Shown: piece after piece, positions 50,383-59,363 of the stretch
Position numbering within the stretch: position 1 is the stretch's first letter
Layout of the letters: each line of letters starts with the position of its first letter
DNA from: Roseibium aestuarii
Lineage (GTDB): Bacteria > Pseudomonadota > Alphaproteobacteria > Rhizobiales > Stappiaceae
DNA: 64,000 nt
Assembly: GCF_008477545.1 (NCBI RefSeq)
Contig: NZ_VORA01000001.1
Location: 1,612,001 to 1,676,000 of the forward strand
Direction of reading: 5' to 3'
Notes under the pieces: generated by a model
What the model saw: only the letters and a program-made list of their open reading frames with translations
Told to the model about the DNA's origin: nothing
Database searches by the model: none
Position numbers and translations under genes: made by a program

Positions 50383-52181
50383 CAAGTCCTCGCCTTAACG
50401 CTTGTCTCTGAATGTGGGGATCGGGCGTCCGGGGACGCCGTCTCGAAGGTGGGAAAGGGCTGTCCGGCGGCATGTCGCCCGGCCAGCCATCCGAAGGTCA
50501 TCGCCTGTGCAAGCTGCGCCCCGGCGCCGGGGTAGTGCCCCGCAAAGGCTGACTGAACGTCGTTGCCGCAGGCGTAGAGGTTGCCGATGGCCTGACCCGC
50601 GCCGTCAAGGACACGGGAATGCGCGTCCGTCAGCAGGCCCCGGCTGGTGCCGAGCGGCGTCGGCCAGACGGCCATGGCATAGAAGGGCGCGTGAACGATC
50701 GGCGCGACACACGGATTGGGCCGATGGCTCGGGTCGCCGTTGCCGCGATCATAGGCCGTCTCGCCCTTGTGAAACTCCGGATCGGTGCCGTTTGCCGCGA
50801 AGCGGTTGTACCAGTCGATCGTCTCCTGGAGCGCGGCCGGCGGAACGTCGATCGTCCTCGCCAGACCGGCGAGGGTGTCGTCGCGCAGGAGGTAGCCGGA
50901 GGCGAGAGGAGCTTTCAGGCTCAGCGCACGGGGCCGCACGGCCCCAAGCCCGTAGCGCTTGAGGAACCGGTGATCGACGATGAGCCAGGCAGGCACCGCC
51001 TCATGACCGCGCGCGCGGTCGGCATACATGGCGCGGACGAACTCATGGTAGGAGATCGCCTCATTGGCAAAGCGCTTGCCACGGCCATTCACGGCAATCA
51101 GGCCAGGCTTCGACCTGTCCAGGGCGATATGCGGATAGACGATTGTCTCGCCGTCCGGGCACTTGCGCAGGGAACTCGGGAACCAGAGACCATTGTCGCC
51201 AAGATCAGGGCCGAGCGTGGCACCCGCCTCAAGCGCCAGATCCAGCGTCGATCCGACGCAGCCGGGGGCTGCCGGGGTTGCGGGAGGCGTTGGATGGGGC
51301 AGGTGCTCGCGCCGCTTGTGCGGAGATGCGGGGAAGCCGCCTCCGGCCAGAACGACCCCGCGCCGGGCGGTGAGGGTCAGAGTTCGTCCCTGGTGGATCA
51401 GCCGAACCCCGCTGATGCCTTTGTCATCGTGCGTGAGACTTGTGACCTGCACACCGGTGACGATGGAAATGTCACAACGCCGGCAGGCGTCCATCAGGGC
51501 TGCGATCAGGGCATTGCCGAGCACAAGTCGCGTGCCCCGGGCATGGCGCAGGCGGTCAAGCAGGAAACGGAGCGTCAGCGAGAGAGCCAGTTTCAGGGAC
51601 GCGAGACTGCGATCGAAACGCAGAAGACGTGCCGCTTCCGCCCGGGTCACCATCATGCCGCCGAAGACCATGAGATCCTTCAGTGGCGGTGCAAGACGGG
51701 TAAAGTCCTCTCCGAGCTTGCGTCCATCGAAGGGCAGGGGTTCCAGCGCCCGGCCGCCGGACGCGGCACCGGGTAAATCCTGGCGATAGTCTGCCGCCGC
51801 CATCAACGGTGAAAACCGGAGGTCCGTCCGGGTCATCACCTCATCGAGCATATGCGGGGCAGCCTCGAGAAACCGCCGCCAGGGCGCGGCAGCGCCTGCG
51901 GTGTCGACCAGATGGGCCAGATAGGTCTCAGCTGCGCCACAATCCCCCGGGACACCCTTGGCCAGCAGGAGGGAACTGTCCGGAACCCAGATCGTGCCGG
52001 AGGAGCGGGCGCTGGTGCCGCCGATCACCGCCTGGCTCTCCAGTACCATGACGCGAAGACCCTGCCAGCCGGCTGTAAGCGCGGCGGTGAGCCCCGCCGC
52101 GCCGCTGCCCAGCACGATCACGTCGCAGCTGTCGGCGGTCCGAAAGGTTTCCGCTGATGTGTCATGCCCGGTCCGGGTCAT
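50382..52181 (-). CDS. FAD-dependent oxidoreductase, fumarate reductase/3-ketosteroid dehydrogenase-like
   Basis: A 599-residue flavoprotein of the FAD_binding_2 family. DVIVLGSGAAGLTAALTAGW at residues 20-39 is the dinucleotide fold, and GGTSARSSGTIWVP is next, as in 3-ketosteroid-delta1-dehydrogenases. Near the C-terminus are FYAMAVWPTPLGTSRGLLTD and NLYACGNDVQSAFAGHYPGAGAQL, which close the FAD site. It could act on a C=C bond of a cyclic or carboxylated compound. GGGAGG precedes ATG 52181, 86 bp after the SBP stop, and its stop overlaps the start of the ThDP enzyme. Homologues are often misannotated as ketosteroid dehydrogenases; the substrate here is open. Confidence 0.85.
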   Translation of the reverse strand: MTRTGHDTSAETFRTADSCDVIVLGSGAAGLTAALTAGWQGLRVMVLESQAVIGGTSARSSGTIWVPDSSLLLAKGVPGDCGAAETYLAHLVDTAGAAAPWRRFLEAAPHMLDEVMTRTDLRFSPLMAAADYRQDLPGAASGGRALEPLPFDGRKLGEDFTRLAPPLKDLMVFGGMMVTRAEAARLLRFDRSLASLKLALSLTLRFLLDRLRHARGTRLVLGNALIAALMDACRRCDISIVTGVQVTSLTHDDKGISGVRLIHQGRTLTLTARRGVVLAGGGFPASPHKRREHLPHPTPPATPAAPGCVGSTLDLALEAGATLGPDLGDNGLWFPSSLRKCPDGETIVYPHIALDRSKPGLIAVNGRGKRFANEAISYHEFVRAMYADRARGHEAVPAWLIVDHRFLKRYGLGAVRPRALSLKAPLASGYLLRDDTLAGLARTIDVPPAALQETIDWYNRFAANGTDPEFHKGETAYDRGNGDPSHRPNPCVAPIVHAPFYAMAVWPTPLGTSRGLLTDAHSRVLDGAGQAIGNLYACGNDVQSAFAGHYPGAGAQLAQAMTFGWLAGRHAAGQPFPTFETASPDARSPHSETSVKART

Positions 52182-52267
52182 GGTTCAACGCCTCCCAACG
52201 TCGAAGTTCGCGACCCCCTTCGCCGGGGACGCAATACCGGGCCATCTTCCGACCCGAAATGCCTGTC

Positions 52268-53257
52268 CTAGCGGGTGACAATCTCGTCCCAGGCGGGGCA
52301 GTCGCGCTCCTCCAGAGGCACCTTCCACGGTTCGAGATTGGTCTTGTCGATGAGGACGGAGGGCACTGTGATCTCGGCAGGCACCGGTTCGCCGTTCAGA
52401 TGCCGTAGTCCCGCCCGGGCGGCGATACAGGCGATCTTGAAGGCGCTGAATTCCACAGTCGCCAGCATGGTGCCGTCCTCGATCATGGAAATCGCACCAT
52501 CGAGGCCGTTGGCCCCGACCATCAGGGCGCTGCGTCCTGCCTCGTTGAGGGCGTCGAAGGCACCGTAGACCATCACGTCATTGGCTGCCCAGATGCCGTC
52601 GATCCGGGGATGGAGCTTGAGCGCTTCCGTGGTCACATCGTAAGCCGCGGGCTTCTGGTACATGCCTGTGACGATGTCCAGGACCTCGATGTTCGGGAAT
52701 TCGGCTGCAGCCTTTTTCATCCCCGCGACCCGGTCGCGACTGGTGGGGGCGGCCGGATTGCCTTCAATGGCGAGCACCTTGCCGGACCCGCCCATGCCCT
52801 CGAAAAGCGCCCTGGCGCCATTGTAGCCAACAGCCACGTCGTCGGAGCCGACATGGGTGACGAAACTGCCTTCCAGACGATTGACAAAGGAGACGACCGG
52901 GATTCCGGCCGCTGTGAACTTCGCGGCATCCTCGACCATGGCCTTGTCGTCAACGGGAACGAAGATCACCAGATCCGGCTTGCGGGTGAGGGCCTCCGTC
53001 ACCAGCGCCTTCTGCTCCTCCACATTGTCGGGCTTTTCCGGCACGAAATGCAGGGTCGCAGCGCCCTTTTCGGCGGCGACAAGATCGACGCCCCGACGCG
53101 CGGCGGCGTAGGCCGGATTGGTCAGGTTCTTGGTGAAGACCGCAATCAGCGGACCGCCTTCGGCCCTTGCCGGATCGGCTGTGATGGTCAGCCCGAGGGC
53201 CAGCAGCGAGAACCCAGCAACCAGCACGGTTTTCGCGTCGGTGATGAAACCGGTCAT
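52268..53257 (-). CDS. ribose-type (RbsB-like) periplasmic binding protein, orphan
   Basis: A 329-residue binding protein of the Peripla_BP_4 family that includes RbsB and autoinducer-2-binding LsrB. A signal peptide (TVLVAGFSLLALGLTITADPARA) ends near residue 32. The mature part has LIAVFTKNLTNPAYAAARRGVD, DLVIFVPVDDKAMVEDAAKFTAAGIPVV and WAANDVMVYGAFDALNEAGR, all typical. GGGAGGAAG precedes ATG 53257. No permease or ATPase gene is adjacent: the gene is followed instead by a flavoprotein, a ThDP enzyme and a cupin. It either shares a transporter encoded elsewhere or reports ligand presence. An ATA-N9-TAT operator lies 137 bp upstream. Confidence 0.9.
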   Translation of the reverse strand: MTGFITDAKTVLVAGFSLLALGLTITADPARAEGGPLIAVFTKNLTNPAYAAARRGVDLVAAEKGAATLHFVPEKPDNVEEQKALVTEALTRKPDLVIFVPVDDKAMVEDAAKFTAAGIPVVSFVNRLEGSFVTHVGSDDVAVGYNGARALFEGMGGSGKVLAIEGNPAAPTSRDRVAGMKKAAAEFPNIEVLDIVTGMYQKPAAYDVTTEALKLHPRIDGIWAANDVMVYGAFDALNEAGRSALMVGANGLDGAISMIEDGTMLATVEFSAFKIACIAARAGLRHLNGEPVPAEITVPSVLIDKTNLEPWKVPLEERDCPAWDEIVTR

Positions 53258-53393
53258 GTCTTCCTCCCTAAAGACAGACTGCGGGATCGGCATCCCGCCT
53301 GGGGAACCGGGTTTCACTTGCTTGTCGAAATCACCGGTTTCTGCAGCGTAAGTGAGTGAAAGCCTTGGCGAAAATATCAAATTGCGAGGGGTC

Positions 53394-53410
53394 CATAAGG
53401 CTGGCTTATG
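53394..53410. promoter_or_regulatory. LysR-type operator (ATA-N9-TAT) upstream of the RbsB-like gene
   Basis: CATAAG-GCTGG-CTTATG is a perfect 6-bp inverted repeat with the same spacing as the element at 47152-47168. It stands in a 349-bp gene-free stretch (53258-53606) between the RbsB-like gene and a divergent LysR gene, 137 bp from the former and 197 bp from the latter. No other gene or hairpin is recognisable in the rest of that stretch. Confidence 0.75.
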
Positions 53411-53606
53411 GCTCGGCGGAGCATGTGCACGCACCGGTGGCGTGACGAGGCCTTGACGTCCTTCGAATTCCGCAGCGTGACATAACTAGTGCTTGGTTCC
53501 GCGCTCCTGTGCTTGCAAGAGCGGCCGCTTCCCTTAAGGTCGCAGGAGAGGCGGCCGGGGGAGCATGTGGCCGCCAACAGGTCTTGCGGGAGGGGGCAAG
53601 TCGTTC

Positions 53607-54554
53607 ATGCGCACCGATTATCTCGGTCTGGAGGCCTTTGTGGCCATTGCCGAACTCGGCAGCTTTTCGCGCGCCGCGTCCTATCTCAACCTGTCCCAGA
53701 CAGCTCTGAGCCATCGCATCCGCAAGCTGGAAAGCGACCTGGGAGTGCAGCTGATCGTTCGCACGACACGGGACGTGTCGCTGACGAAGGAGGCGCAGAC
53801 GCTTCTGCCCCAGGTCCGGCGGGACCTGCGCCAGCTGGCGGATGCCTATGCCGGGCTCAAGCAGAGAGGCCGTTCGAAGGACGAGGAGCTCTCCTTCGCC
53901 TGCGTGCCGACGATTGCCTATTACTACATGTCGTCGATCCTCAAGACCTTTTCCCGGGACTTTCCGCGGGTGCGGATCCGGATGGAAGACCAGCCGGTTG
54001 CGCGGGTCTACGAGCTGGTGCAGGAGGGGGCGGCCGAGTTCGGCATCTCCGTCGTGGGGGCCCGCTACTGGGATCTCGACATGGAGGAGATCTATACCGA
54101 ACCCTACGTGCTTCTTGTTCCGCGCAACCATCCGCTGGCCGCGCGCGATACGATCACCTGCAGTGACCTGTGCGGCCTGGACTTCGTGCGCATCAAGTCC
54201 CAGTCCACCAATCGAAAGCTGATCGACGAGGCTCTTGGCGATCACAGTTCGGAAATTGTCTGGCGCTATGAGGTCCAGAGCTCCGCGATGGCCATGCGGC
54301 TGGTGGCCGATGGTGTCGCCCTCACGGTTCTGCCGAGCCTCACCTCCAACCTCTTCGGGCCGGAACTGAAGGCCCTGCCTTTTTCTGACGTGAAGATGCA
54401 GCGGACCCTGGCGGTGGTGACGCGGAAGGGCATGCCGCTCAGCCGCCCGGCCGAGCGGCTGCTGGGCATGACCCGAGAGCGGCTCGCCTCCGGCGTCGCC
54501 CAGGACAGGATCACCCTGCGCCAGCAGGCCGGGGCGGGTGAGCTCGCCGAATGA
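53607..54554 (+). CDS. LysR-family regulator (second of the carboxylate region)
   Basis: A 315-residue LysR regulator: helix-turn-helix GLEAFVAIAELGSFSRAASY, then NLSQTALSHRIRKLESDLG at residues 6-45, followed by the effector domain (LSFACVPTIAYYYMSSILKT). It diverges from the RbsB-like operon and overlaps by 44 bp, in convergent orientation, the 3' end of the ThDP gene of the Tct operon, so it sits between two catabolic operons and could regulate either. Its DNA-binding domain differs from that of the NAC-like protein at 47.2 kb. ATG 53607 has AGGGGG about 10 bp upstream. The effector is unknown. Confidence 0.87.
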   Translation: MRTDYLGLEAFVAIAELGSFSRAASYLNLSQTALSHRIRKLESDLGVQLIVRTTRDVSLTKEAQTLLPQVRRDLRQLADAYAGLKQRGRSKDEELSFACVPTIAYYYMSSILKTFSRDFPRVRIRMEDQPVARVYELVQEGAAEFGISVVGARYWDLDMEEIYTEPYVLLVPRNHPLAARDTITCSDLCGLDFVRIKSQSTNRKLIDEALGDHSSEIVWRYEVQSSAMAMRLVADGVALTVLPSLTSNLFGPELKALPFSDVKMQRTLAVVTRKGMPLSRPAERLLGMTRERLASGVAQDRITLRQQAGAGELAE

Positions 54555-56190
54555 CAGGCGAGACGACCTGATCGGACACCGGAATGTCGAGCACCGCTGC
54601 GCCCCCCGACCGGGCAAAGCCGGCGATGAGGTCGGGCAGCGCGTCGAGGGACTCGACCCGGTGCCCCTGCAGGCCGAAGCCACGCGCAATGGCGGCCAGG
54701 TCGGTCCGGCCGAAAACAGCGCCTTCATCAGACAGGCCCTCCGCCCGCAGCTTGTGAATTTCCGATCCATAGGCCCCATCATTGAGAACGATGATCAGGA
54801 TGTTCATTCCATGCCGCCGGATGGTCTCCAGCTCCTGGATATGCATGAGCAGGCTGCCATCGCCATCGAACAGCACGACGGTGTCGTCCGGCCGGGCCGT
54901 GGCAACCCCCATGGCGAAGGAGACGCCGTTGCCGATGGCTCCGAACTCCCGGATGGTCAGGAAGGTCTCGTAGGGCCGGGACGGCATCTGGGCGAAGAAG
55001 TAGGAGCAGTGCCCTGACGAATTCACCAGCTGCCAGTCTGCCGGAAGCATCGCTTCCAGCAACGCCACCACGTCGCGCGGGTCGTGTTCGCCGTGTCTCA
55101 CGTCGAAAGGCGTATCGTCGGCAGGCGTCGAGCGGATGCGCGCGGCAAGCTCGCTGCTGCGCCAGACCGGCGGCCGCTTCGCGAGACTTGCCGCAAGACT
55201 TTCTGCGCCGAGACGTGCATCGCAGCGCAGATGATGTTGCGCGGCAGGACGCCCCTGAGACACGGCGACGGGATCGAGATCGATCTGCAGGACTTTCGCC
55301 TTGGGCCACAAGCGTCCTGCGTCCGCGTTGTGATGGGTGAGGGAGCAGCCCAAGGCGATCACCAGATCTGCCTCGGCAAAACAGTCGCGGGCGACCTTCG
55401 AGGAGAACCCACCCGCCACGTTCAGGTTGAAGGGATCCTCGCAGAACAGCCCGCGGGCGGGCAGGGTCGTGGCGAGAAGGGCGTCGCAGGTCTCCGCAAG
55501 CCGACGGCAGGCATCTGCCGCCCCGGCTTCCACCGCGCCCATTCCCGCCATCACCACGATCCGGCTGGCCTTCTCCACCAGGTCGGCCGCGGCAGCGAGG
55601 TCGGCCGGATTGGGCGGAATAGGCCCGGGCTTTGGCAGGATCTCGCGGGAGGGACGGGGCAGCGGCGCGCCGCTGATCCACGGTTGTGCCTGCAGATCGA
55701 AGGGAACGCCGAGCACCACGGGGCGTCGTTCGCGCTCCGCCTGAAGGAACGCGTCCCGGATCTGCTCGGGCATGCGCGCGGGCCAATGCATCTGATGGTA
55801 GGCGGAACCGGTGGCCTTGATGAAGGGCGCCTGATCGATCCCCTGATTGTACCAGCCGCTCTTCAAGGGCGCCTCTCCGGCCAGAATGACCAGCGGAATG
55901 CGGGCGCGTACGGCAGCGGGCAGGGCCGTCATCAGCTGGGTGAGGCCCGGACCGCAGGTCACGGTCGCAAAGCCCGTCTCTCCGGCCTTGCGCGCATGGG
56001 CCATTGCCGCTGCCGCAGCGCAGTGCTCGTGGCGAACGTAGATCATGCGGCAGCCTTGCTCCGCCAGCCGCGTGGCGAAGTTCATGTTGGCGTCCCCGAG
56101 CAGGGCAAAGCAGGTCGTGACCCCTTCGGCCCGGATGGTTTGCGCCAGAATGTCGAAGACATGAAGCGCGTGCGGATCGGTTGTCGTCAT
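54511..56190 (-). CDS. ThDP-dependent enzyme, acetolactate-synthase/benzoylformate-decarboxylase-like (second copy)
   Basis: A 559-residue thiamine diphosphate enzyme. The activating glutamate is in YVRHEHCAAAAAMAHARKAG near residue 55, VTCGPGLTQLMTALPAAV is in the PYR domain, and the cofactor motif is FDGDGSLLMH followed by IIVLNDGAYGSE, as in benzoylformate or sulfopyruvate-type decarboxylases. It differs from the copy at 48.6 kb over most of its length, so the two are distant paralogues. Its ATG overlaps the stop of the PrpF-like gene (ATGA), which makes it the last gene of the tctC/tctAB/prpF operon, and its 3' end overlaps a LysR gene on the opposite strand. It probably decarboxylates the acid delivered by that pathway. 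Confidence 0.88.
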   Translation of the reverse strand: MTTTDPHALHVFDILAQTIRAEGVTTCFALLGDANMNFATRLAEQGCRMIYVRHEHCAAAAAMAHARKAGETGFATVTCGPGLTQLMTALPAAVRARIPLVILAGEAPLKSGWYNQGIDQAPFIKATGSAYHQMHWPARMPEQIRDAFLQAERERRPVVLGVPFDLQAQPWISGAPLPRPSREILPKPGPIPPNPADLAAAADLVEKASRIVVMAGMGAVEAGAADACRRLAETCDALLATTLPARGLFCEDPFNLNVAGGFSSKVARDCFAEADLVIALGCSLTHHNADAGRLWPKAKVLQIDLDPVAVSQGRPAAQHHLRCDARLGAESLAASLAKRPPVWRSSELAARIRSTPADDTPFDVRHGEHDPRDVVALLEAMLPADWQLVNSSGHCSYFFAQMPSRPYETFLTIREFGAIGNGVSFAMGVATARPDDTVVLFDGDGSLLMHIQELETIRRHGMNILIIVLNDGAYGSEIHKLRAEGLSDEGAVFGRTDLAAIARGFGLQGHRVESLDALPDLIAGFARSGGAAVLDIPVSDQVVSPVIRRAHPPRPAGAG

Positions 56191-57323
56191 GTGCTGGTCT
56201 CGGAAGGCTGAAGCGTGTCCGCCCCGGGGAGGGAGGATTTCATCAGGATCGTGTTGGGAACCATCACCACGCCCCGGGCAATGAGGCGTGCGGTGCGGAT
56301 GAGCCCGGCGGCGTGGAAGGCGAAGCCGGTGTCATCCCGGCTGAAGGTCACGGTTACATCCATGATGCCGGCCGGATGCTCGATGCGGACCAGCGCCGGG
56401 CTGTGCGGAAACGCGGGCACCAGGCCCTCGGCAACCGTGCCGGGGATGAGGGCGCAGGCCGCCAGGCACTGGGATCCGGTGACCGCAAGGCTTGGATGAC
56501 AATTCCAGGGCATGAAGTAGCGCACGGCAAAATCGCCGCCTTCGCGGGCCGGGGCAATCAGCCCGAATTTCGGCACCACGGAGCGTGTGGCATCGCCAAG
56601 CCCCATTCGCGTGGCAGCCTCAAGACGGACGGCCTCGATCCGGTTCATCAGGTCGCGGTTCGCATCCAATTCCTGCGGTTTTTCCGACCCGGTGACGCCG
56701 AAGTCCGCCGCCCGCGCAATGACCATCGGCATGGCCACGTCGACACAGCTGACCTCCAGTCCCTGGATCAGGTCGCGGGCGGAACCCGTGGGAAGCAGTC
56801 GCCCGGTGCGGGAGCCGACCACATCCAGGAAGTTGAGCGCGATGGGGGCCGCCGTTCCCGGGACGCCGGCGATTTCCTCGTCGCCGTCGTAGGTCACGAC
56901 ACCGCCCGGGGTCTGCACGCGCGCCTCCACCAGTGAGCCGGTGTTGACCGAGTGGATGCGCACCGGCGTGATGCCATCGCGGGCGGGCACGATGCCCATC
57001 TCGATGGCCGCAGGTCCCACACCGACGAGGATATTGCCGCAGGTAGGAGCATAATCGACCATGCGGTCCTCAACGCTCACCTGGGCGAAGAAATAATCCA
57101 AGTCCGCGTCGGGGCGAGATGAGGGGCTGAGCATGGCCACCTTGGTGGTGACCGCATTGCCCCCGCCCAGCCCGTCGATGTTGGTGGAGGACCCGGAACC
57201 GAGCACGGAAATCAGGACCTCCGACAGGCGCTCCCGGTCCTGCGGGAGATCCTTGCGGTTGAAATAGGGACCCTTGGAGGTGCCCCCGCGCATGAAGAGA
57301 AAGGGTACGGCGGTCTGGGTCAT
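56187..57323 (-). CDS. PrpF-family isomerase, 4-oxalomesaconate tautomerase (GalD)-like
   Basis: A 378-residue protein of the PrpF family (diaminopimelate-epimerase fold). It follows GalD of Pseudomonas in course: FLFMRGGTSKGPYF at residues 8-21, DGLGGGNAVTTKVA, DYFFAQVSVEDRMVDYAPTCGNILVGVGP with the active-site cysteine, then ALLPTG-like RLLPTGSARD, and FMPWNCHPSLAVTGSQCLAA. PrpF isomerises aconitate in the 2-methylcitrate pathway; GalD tautomerises 4-oxalomesaconate in gallate breakdown. Both act on unsaturated tricarboxylates, which fits the adjacent tricarboxylate transporter. Its ATG overlaps the tctAB stop (ATGA). Which of the two reactions applies cannot be told. Confidence 0.87.
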   Translation of the reverse strand: MTQTAVPFLFMRGGTSKGPYFNRKDLPQDRERLSEVLISVLGSGSSTNIDGLGGGNAVTTKVAMLSPSSRPDADLDYFFAQVSVEDRMVDYAPTCGNILVGVGPAAIEMGIVPARDGITPVRIHSVNTGSLVEARVQTPGGVVTYDGDEEIAGVPGTAAPIALNFLDVVGSRTGRLLPTGSARDLIQGLEVSCVDVAMPMVIARAADFGVTGSEKPQELDANRDLMNRIEAVRLEAATRMGLGDATRSVVPKFGLIAPAREGGDFAVRYFMPWNCHPSLAVTGSQCLAACALIPGTVAEGLVPAFPHSPALVRIEHPAGIMDVTVTFSRDDTGFAFHAAGLIRTARLIARGVVMVPNTILMKSSLPGADTLQPSETST

Positions 57324-59335
57324 GTCAGGGGCCAGGGAAGTGCGACGGTGGACTGGAGAAGACCTGCGGGGAAATCCCGACCCAGGATGCCACCAAGGGC
57401 ACACATGGAGGCGATCGCAATGACCGAGAGCAGGATGGCCCTCGGCCAGGAGAGGCCGGCACGGATCCGCAGGAAGGCGAGGAAGAACACTGTCAGGGCG
57501 GCAACGAAGCCGACCAGGCTGGCGAGCACCAGGAGGAAGGCAAACCACGCGAGGGTCCACCACAGGCCGTGCGGCGCAGACCCGTCCTCTCCGCCGCGTT
57601 CGAAATCGGCGAAGATGGCATCGCGCTCGGAGGCCAGGCGCATGCGGATGAGCAGGGCACTGCAGCCCAGCAATCCGACAAGCCCTACGGTGATCGGGAA
57701 GATCTTGTCGCTCACGAGGCTGATGGTTGAGGCGTTGATCACCGAGATGGCCAGGTAGGCAGTGACGCAAAGCAGGAAGATCAGCGGTGCGCGCTTGCTT
57801 CCCGTCGGCGCTTCGGTATCGCCCATCATGGCCCGGCTCTGGCGGATGCCGAGCACCACGGAGACGATGGTCAGCACGAAAATCCCGATGACAATGGGCG
57901 AGCCGATGTATTCGAGGCCGATCAGGAAGCCCTGGCGGAATTTCGCCCCTGCGATCTGATTGGCCATGTTGGCGAAATTCTCCGCCTGGTGGGACAGAAC
58001 GAAGCCGATGAGGAACGCGGGTCTCGACCAGTCGAAGCGGCGCAACAGGATGCCGATGATGCCGATGCCCATGAGCGCTGCGAGATCGCCGAGCGACTGG
58101 CGGGACTGGAAGGCGGCAAAGGCAATCACCATGAAGAGGAACGGGGCCACCAGCGTGAAGCGGATCGTCGTCATGCGGGCAATCGGCCCGGACATGAGGA
58201 TGCAGAGCCCGGCGCCAAGCACATTCGCGAGCGCCAGCGACCAGACGATGGTGTAGGTCAGGTCGAGCTCGTAGCGCACCATGTGCGGCCCGGCATCATA
58301 GCCGAGCAGGGCGAGGCCCCCGAGGAAGACGGCCATGCTGCCGGAGCCGGGGATGCCGAAGATCAGCGTGGGAACGAGGCCGCCACCTTCCTTGGCGTTG
58401 TTGGAAGATTCCGGTCCGATGACGCCCCGGATATCGCCCTGGCCGAAGCGGGACTTGTCCTTGGCGAACTGCACCGTCATGCCATAGGCGATCCAGTCGA
58501 CCACCGCGCCGCCGAGCCCCGGTATCACCCCGACGATGACACCGATGATCGAACTGCGCACCGAAAGCCAGATGTTCGCGTACCAGTCCCTGACCCCGTC
58601 GAGCCAGCCCTTGCCGAGGCCGCCGCTCTTGGAGATGGCCTGGTCCTGGCGCAGGAGTGCGACGATCTCGGGAATGGCGAAGATGCCAAGACCGACGATC
58701 ACGAGGGAAAACCCGTCGGCCAGATAGGGCAGGTCGTAGGTCGCCATGCGCAGGGATCCGCCGGGACCGGCTTCGCCGATGGTTCCGACCATGAGGCCGA
58801 AACACGCCGCCACAACGCCCTTGAGGGGCAGGCGGCCGGCGAGGATCGCGACCATCGACAGGCCCAGAAGCGTGATCATCAGCATCTCGGGCAGACCGAA
58901 GGCCAGGATCAGGGGCCGGGCGATGAGAATGAAGACGGTCAGCACGCATGCCCCGAGCAGCCCTCCGAAGAGGGACGAGACGAAGGCGGCGGAAAGTGCC
59001 CGCGCCGCTTCACCCTTCTTGGCGAGCGGGAAGCCATCGAGCACCGTGGCCTGGCTGGCGGAACTTCCCGGAATGCCAAGCAGAACGGAGGCGAAGGTGT
59101 CGGAGGTCGGGACCACCGCGACAAGTCCAACCATCAGGGCGAGACCGGAAACCGGATCCATGCCGAACATGAAGGGGAGGACGAGGCTGAGGCCGGCGAT
59201 GCCGCCAAGGCCCGGGAACACCCCGACCGAAAGCCCGAGCAGAACACCGAGGCAGAGAAAGCCGAGCTGCGCCGGCTGGCAGATGAGCGCCAGCGCTTCG
59301 CCGAGCGCGGGCAACGCGGTCGCGAACAGATCCAT
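57320..59335 (-). CDS. fused tripartite tricarboxylate transporter membrane subunits (TctA-TctB fusion)
   Basis: A 671-residue membrane protein. Residues 1-about 505 are TctA, the large subunit of the tripartite tricarboxylate transporter, with the GVFPGLGGIAGLSLVLPF motif near residue 38, its second copy VIVGVIPGLGGAVVDWIAYG, and KDKSRFGQGDIRGVIGPESSNNA. Residues from about 515 form a four-helix TctB-like part (IFPITVGLVGLLGCSALLIRM; LWWTLAWFAFLLVLASLVG), normally a separate small protein. No stop or frameshift lies between them. The gene overlaps the PrpF gene (ATGA) and follows tctC. TctA-TctB fusions are uncommon; the fused form probably works as one secondary transporter that takes acids from TctC. 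Confidence 0.88.
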   Translation of the reverse strand: MDLFATALPALGEALALICQPAQLGFLCLGVLLGLSVGVFPGLGGIAGLSLVLPFMFGMDPVSGLALMVGLVAVVPTSDTFASVLLGIPGSSASQATVLDGFPLAKKGEAARALSAAFVSSLFGGLLGACVLTVFILIARPLILAFGLPEMLMITLLGLSMVAILAGRLPLKGVVAACFGLMVGTIGEAGPGGSLRMATYDLPYLADGFSLVIVGLGIFAIPEIVALLRQDQAISKSGGLGKGWLDGVRDWYANIWLSVRSSIIGVIVGVIPGLGGAVVDWIAYGMTVQFAKDKSRFGQGDIRGVIGPESSNNAKEGGGLVPTLIFGIPGSGSMAVFLGGLALLGYDAGPHMVRYELDLTYTIVWSLALANVLGAGLCILMSGPIARMTTIRFTLVAPFLFMVIAFAAFQSRQSLGDLAALMGIGIIGILLRRFDWSRPAFLIGFVLSHQAENFANMANQIAGAKFRQGFLIGLEYIGSPIVIGIFVLTIVSVVLGIRQSRAMMGDTEAPTGSKRAPLIFLLCVTAYLAISVINASTISLVSDKIFPITVGLVGLLGCSALLIRMRLASERDAIFADFERGGEDGSAPHGLWWTLAWFAFLLVLASLVGFVAALTVFFLAFLRIRAGLSWPRAILLSVIAIASMCALGGILGRDFPAGLLQSTVALPWPLT

Positions 59336-59363
59336 CTTGTACCTGCAAGTCTGAGAGAGGGGC

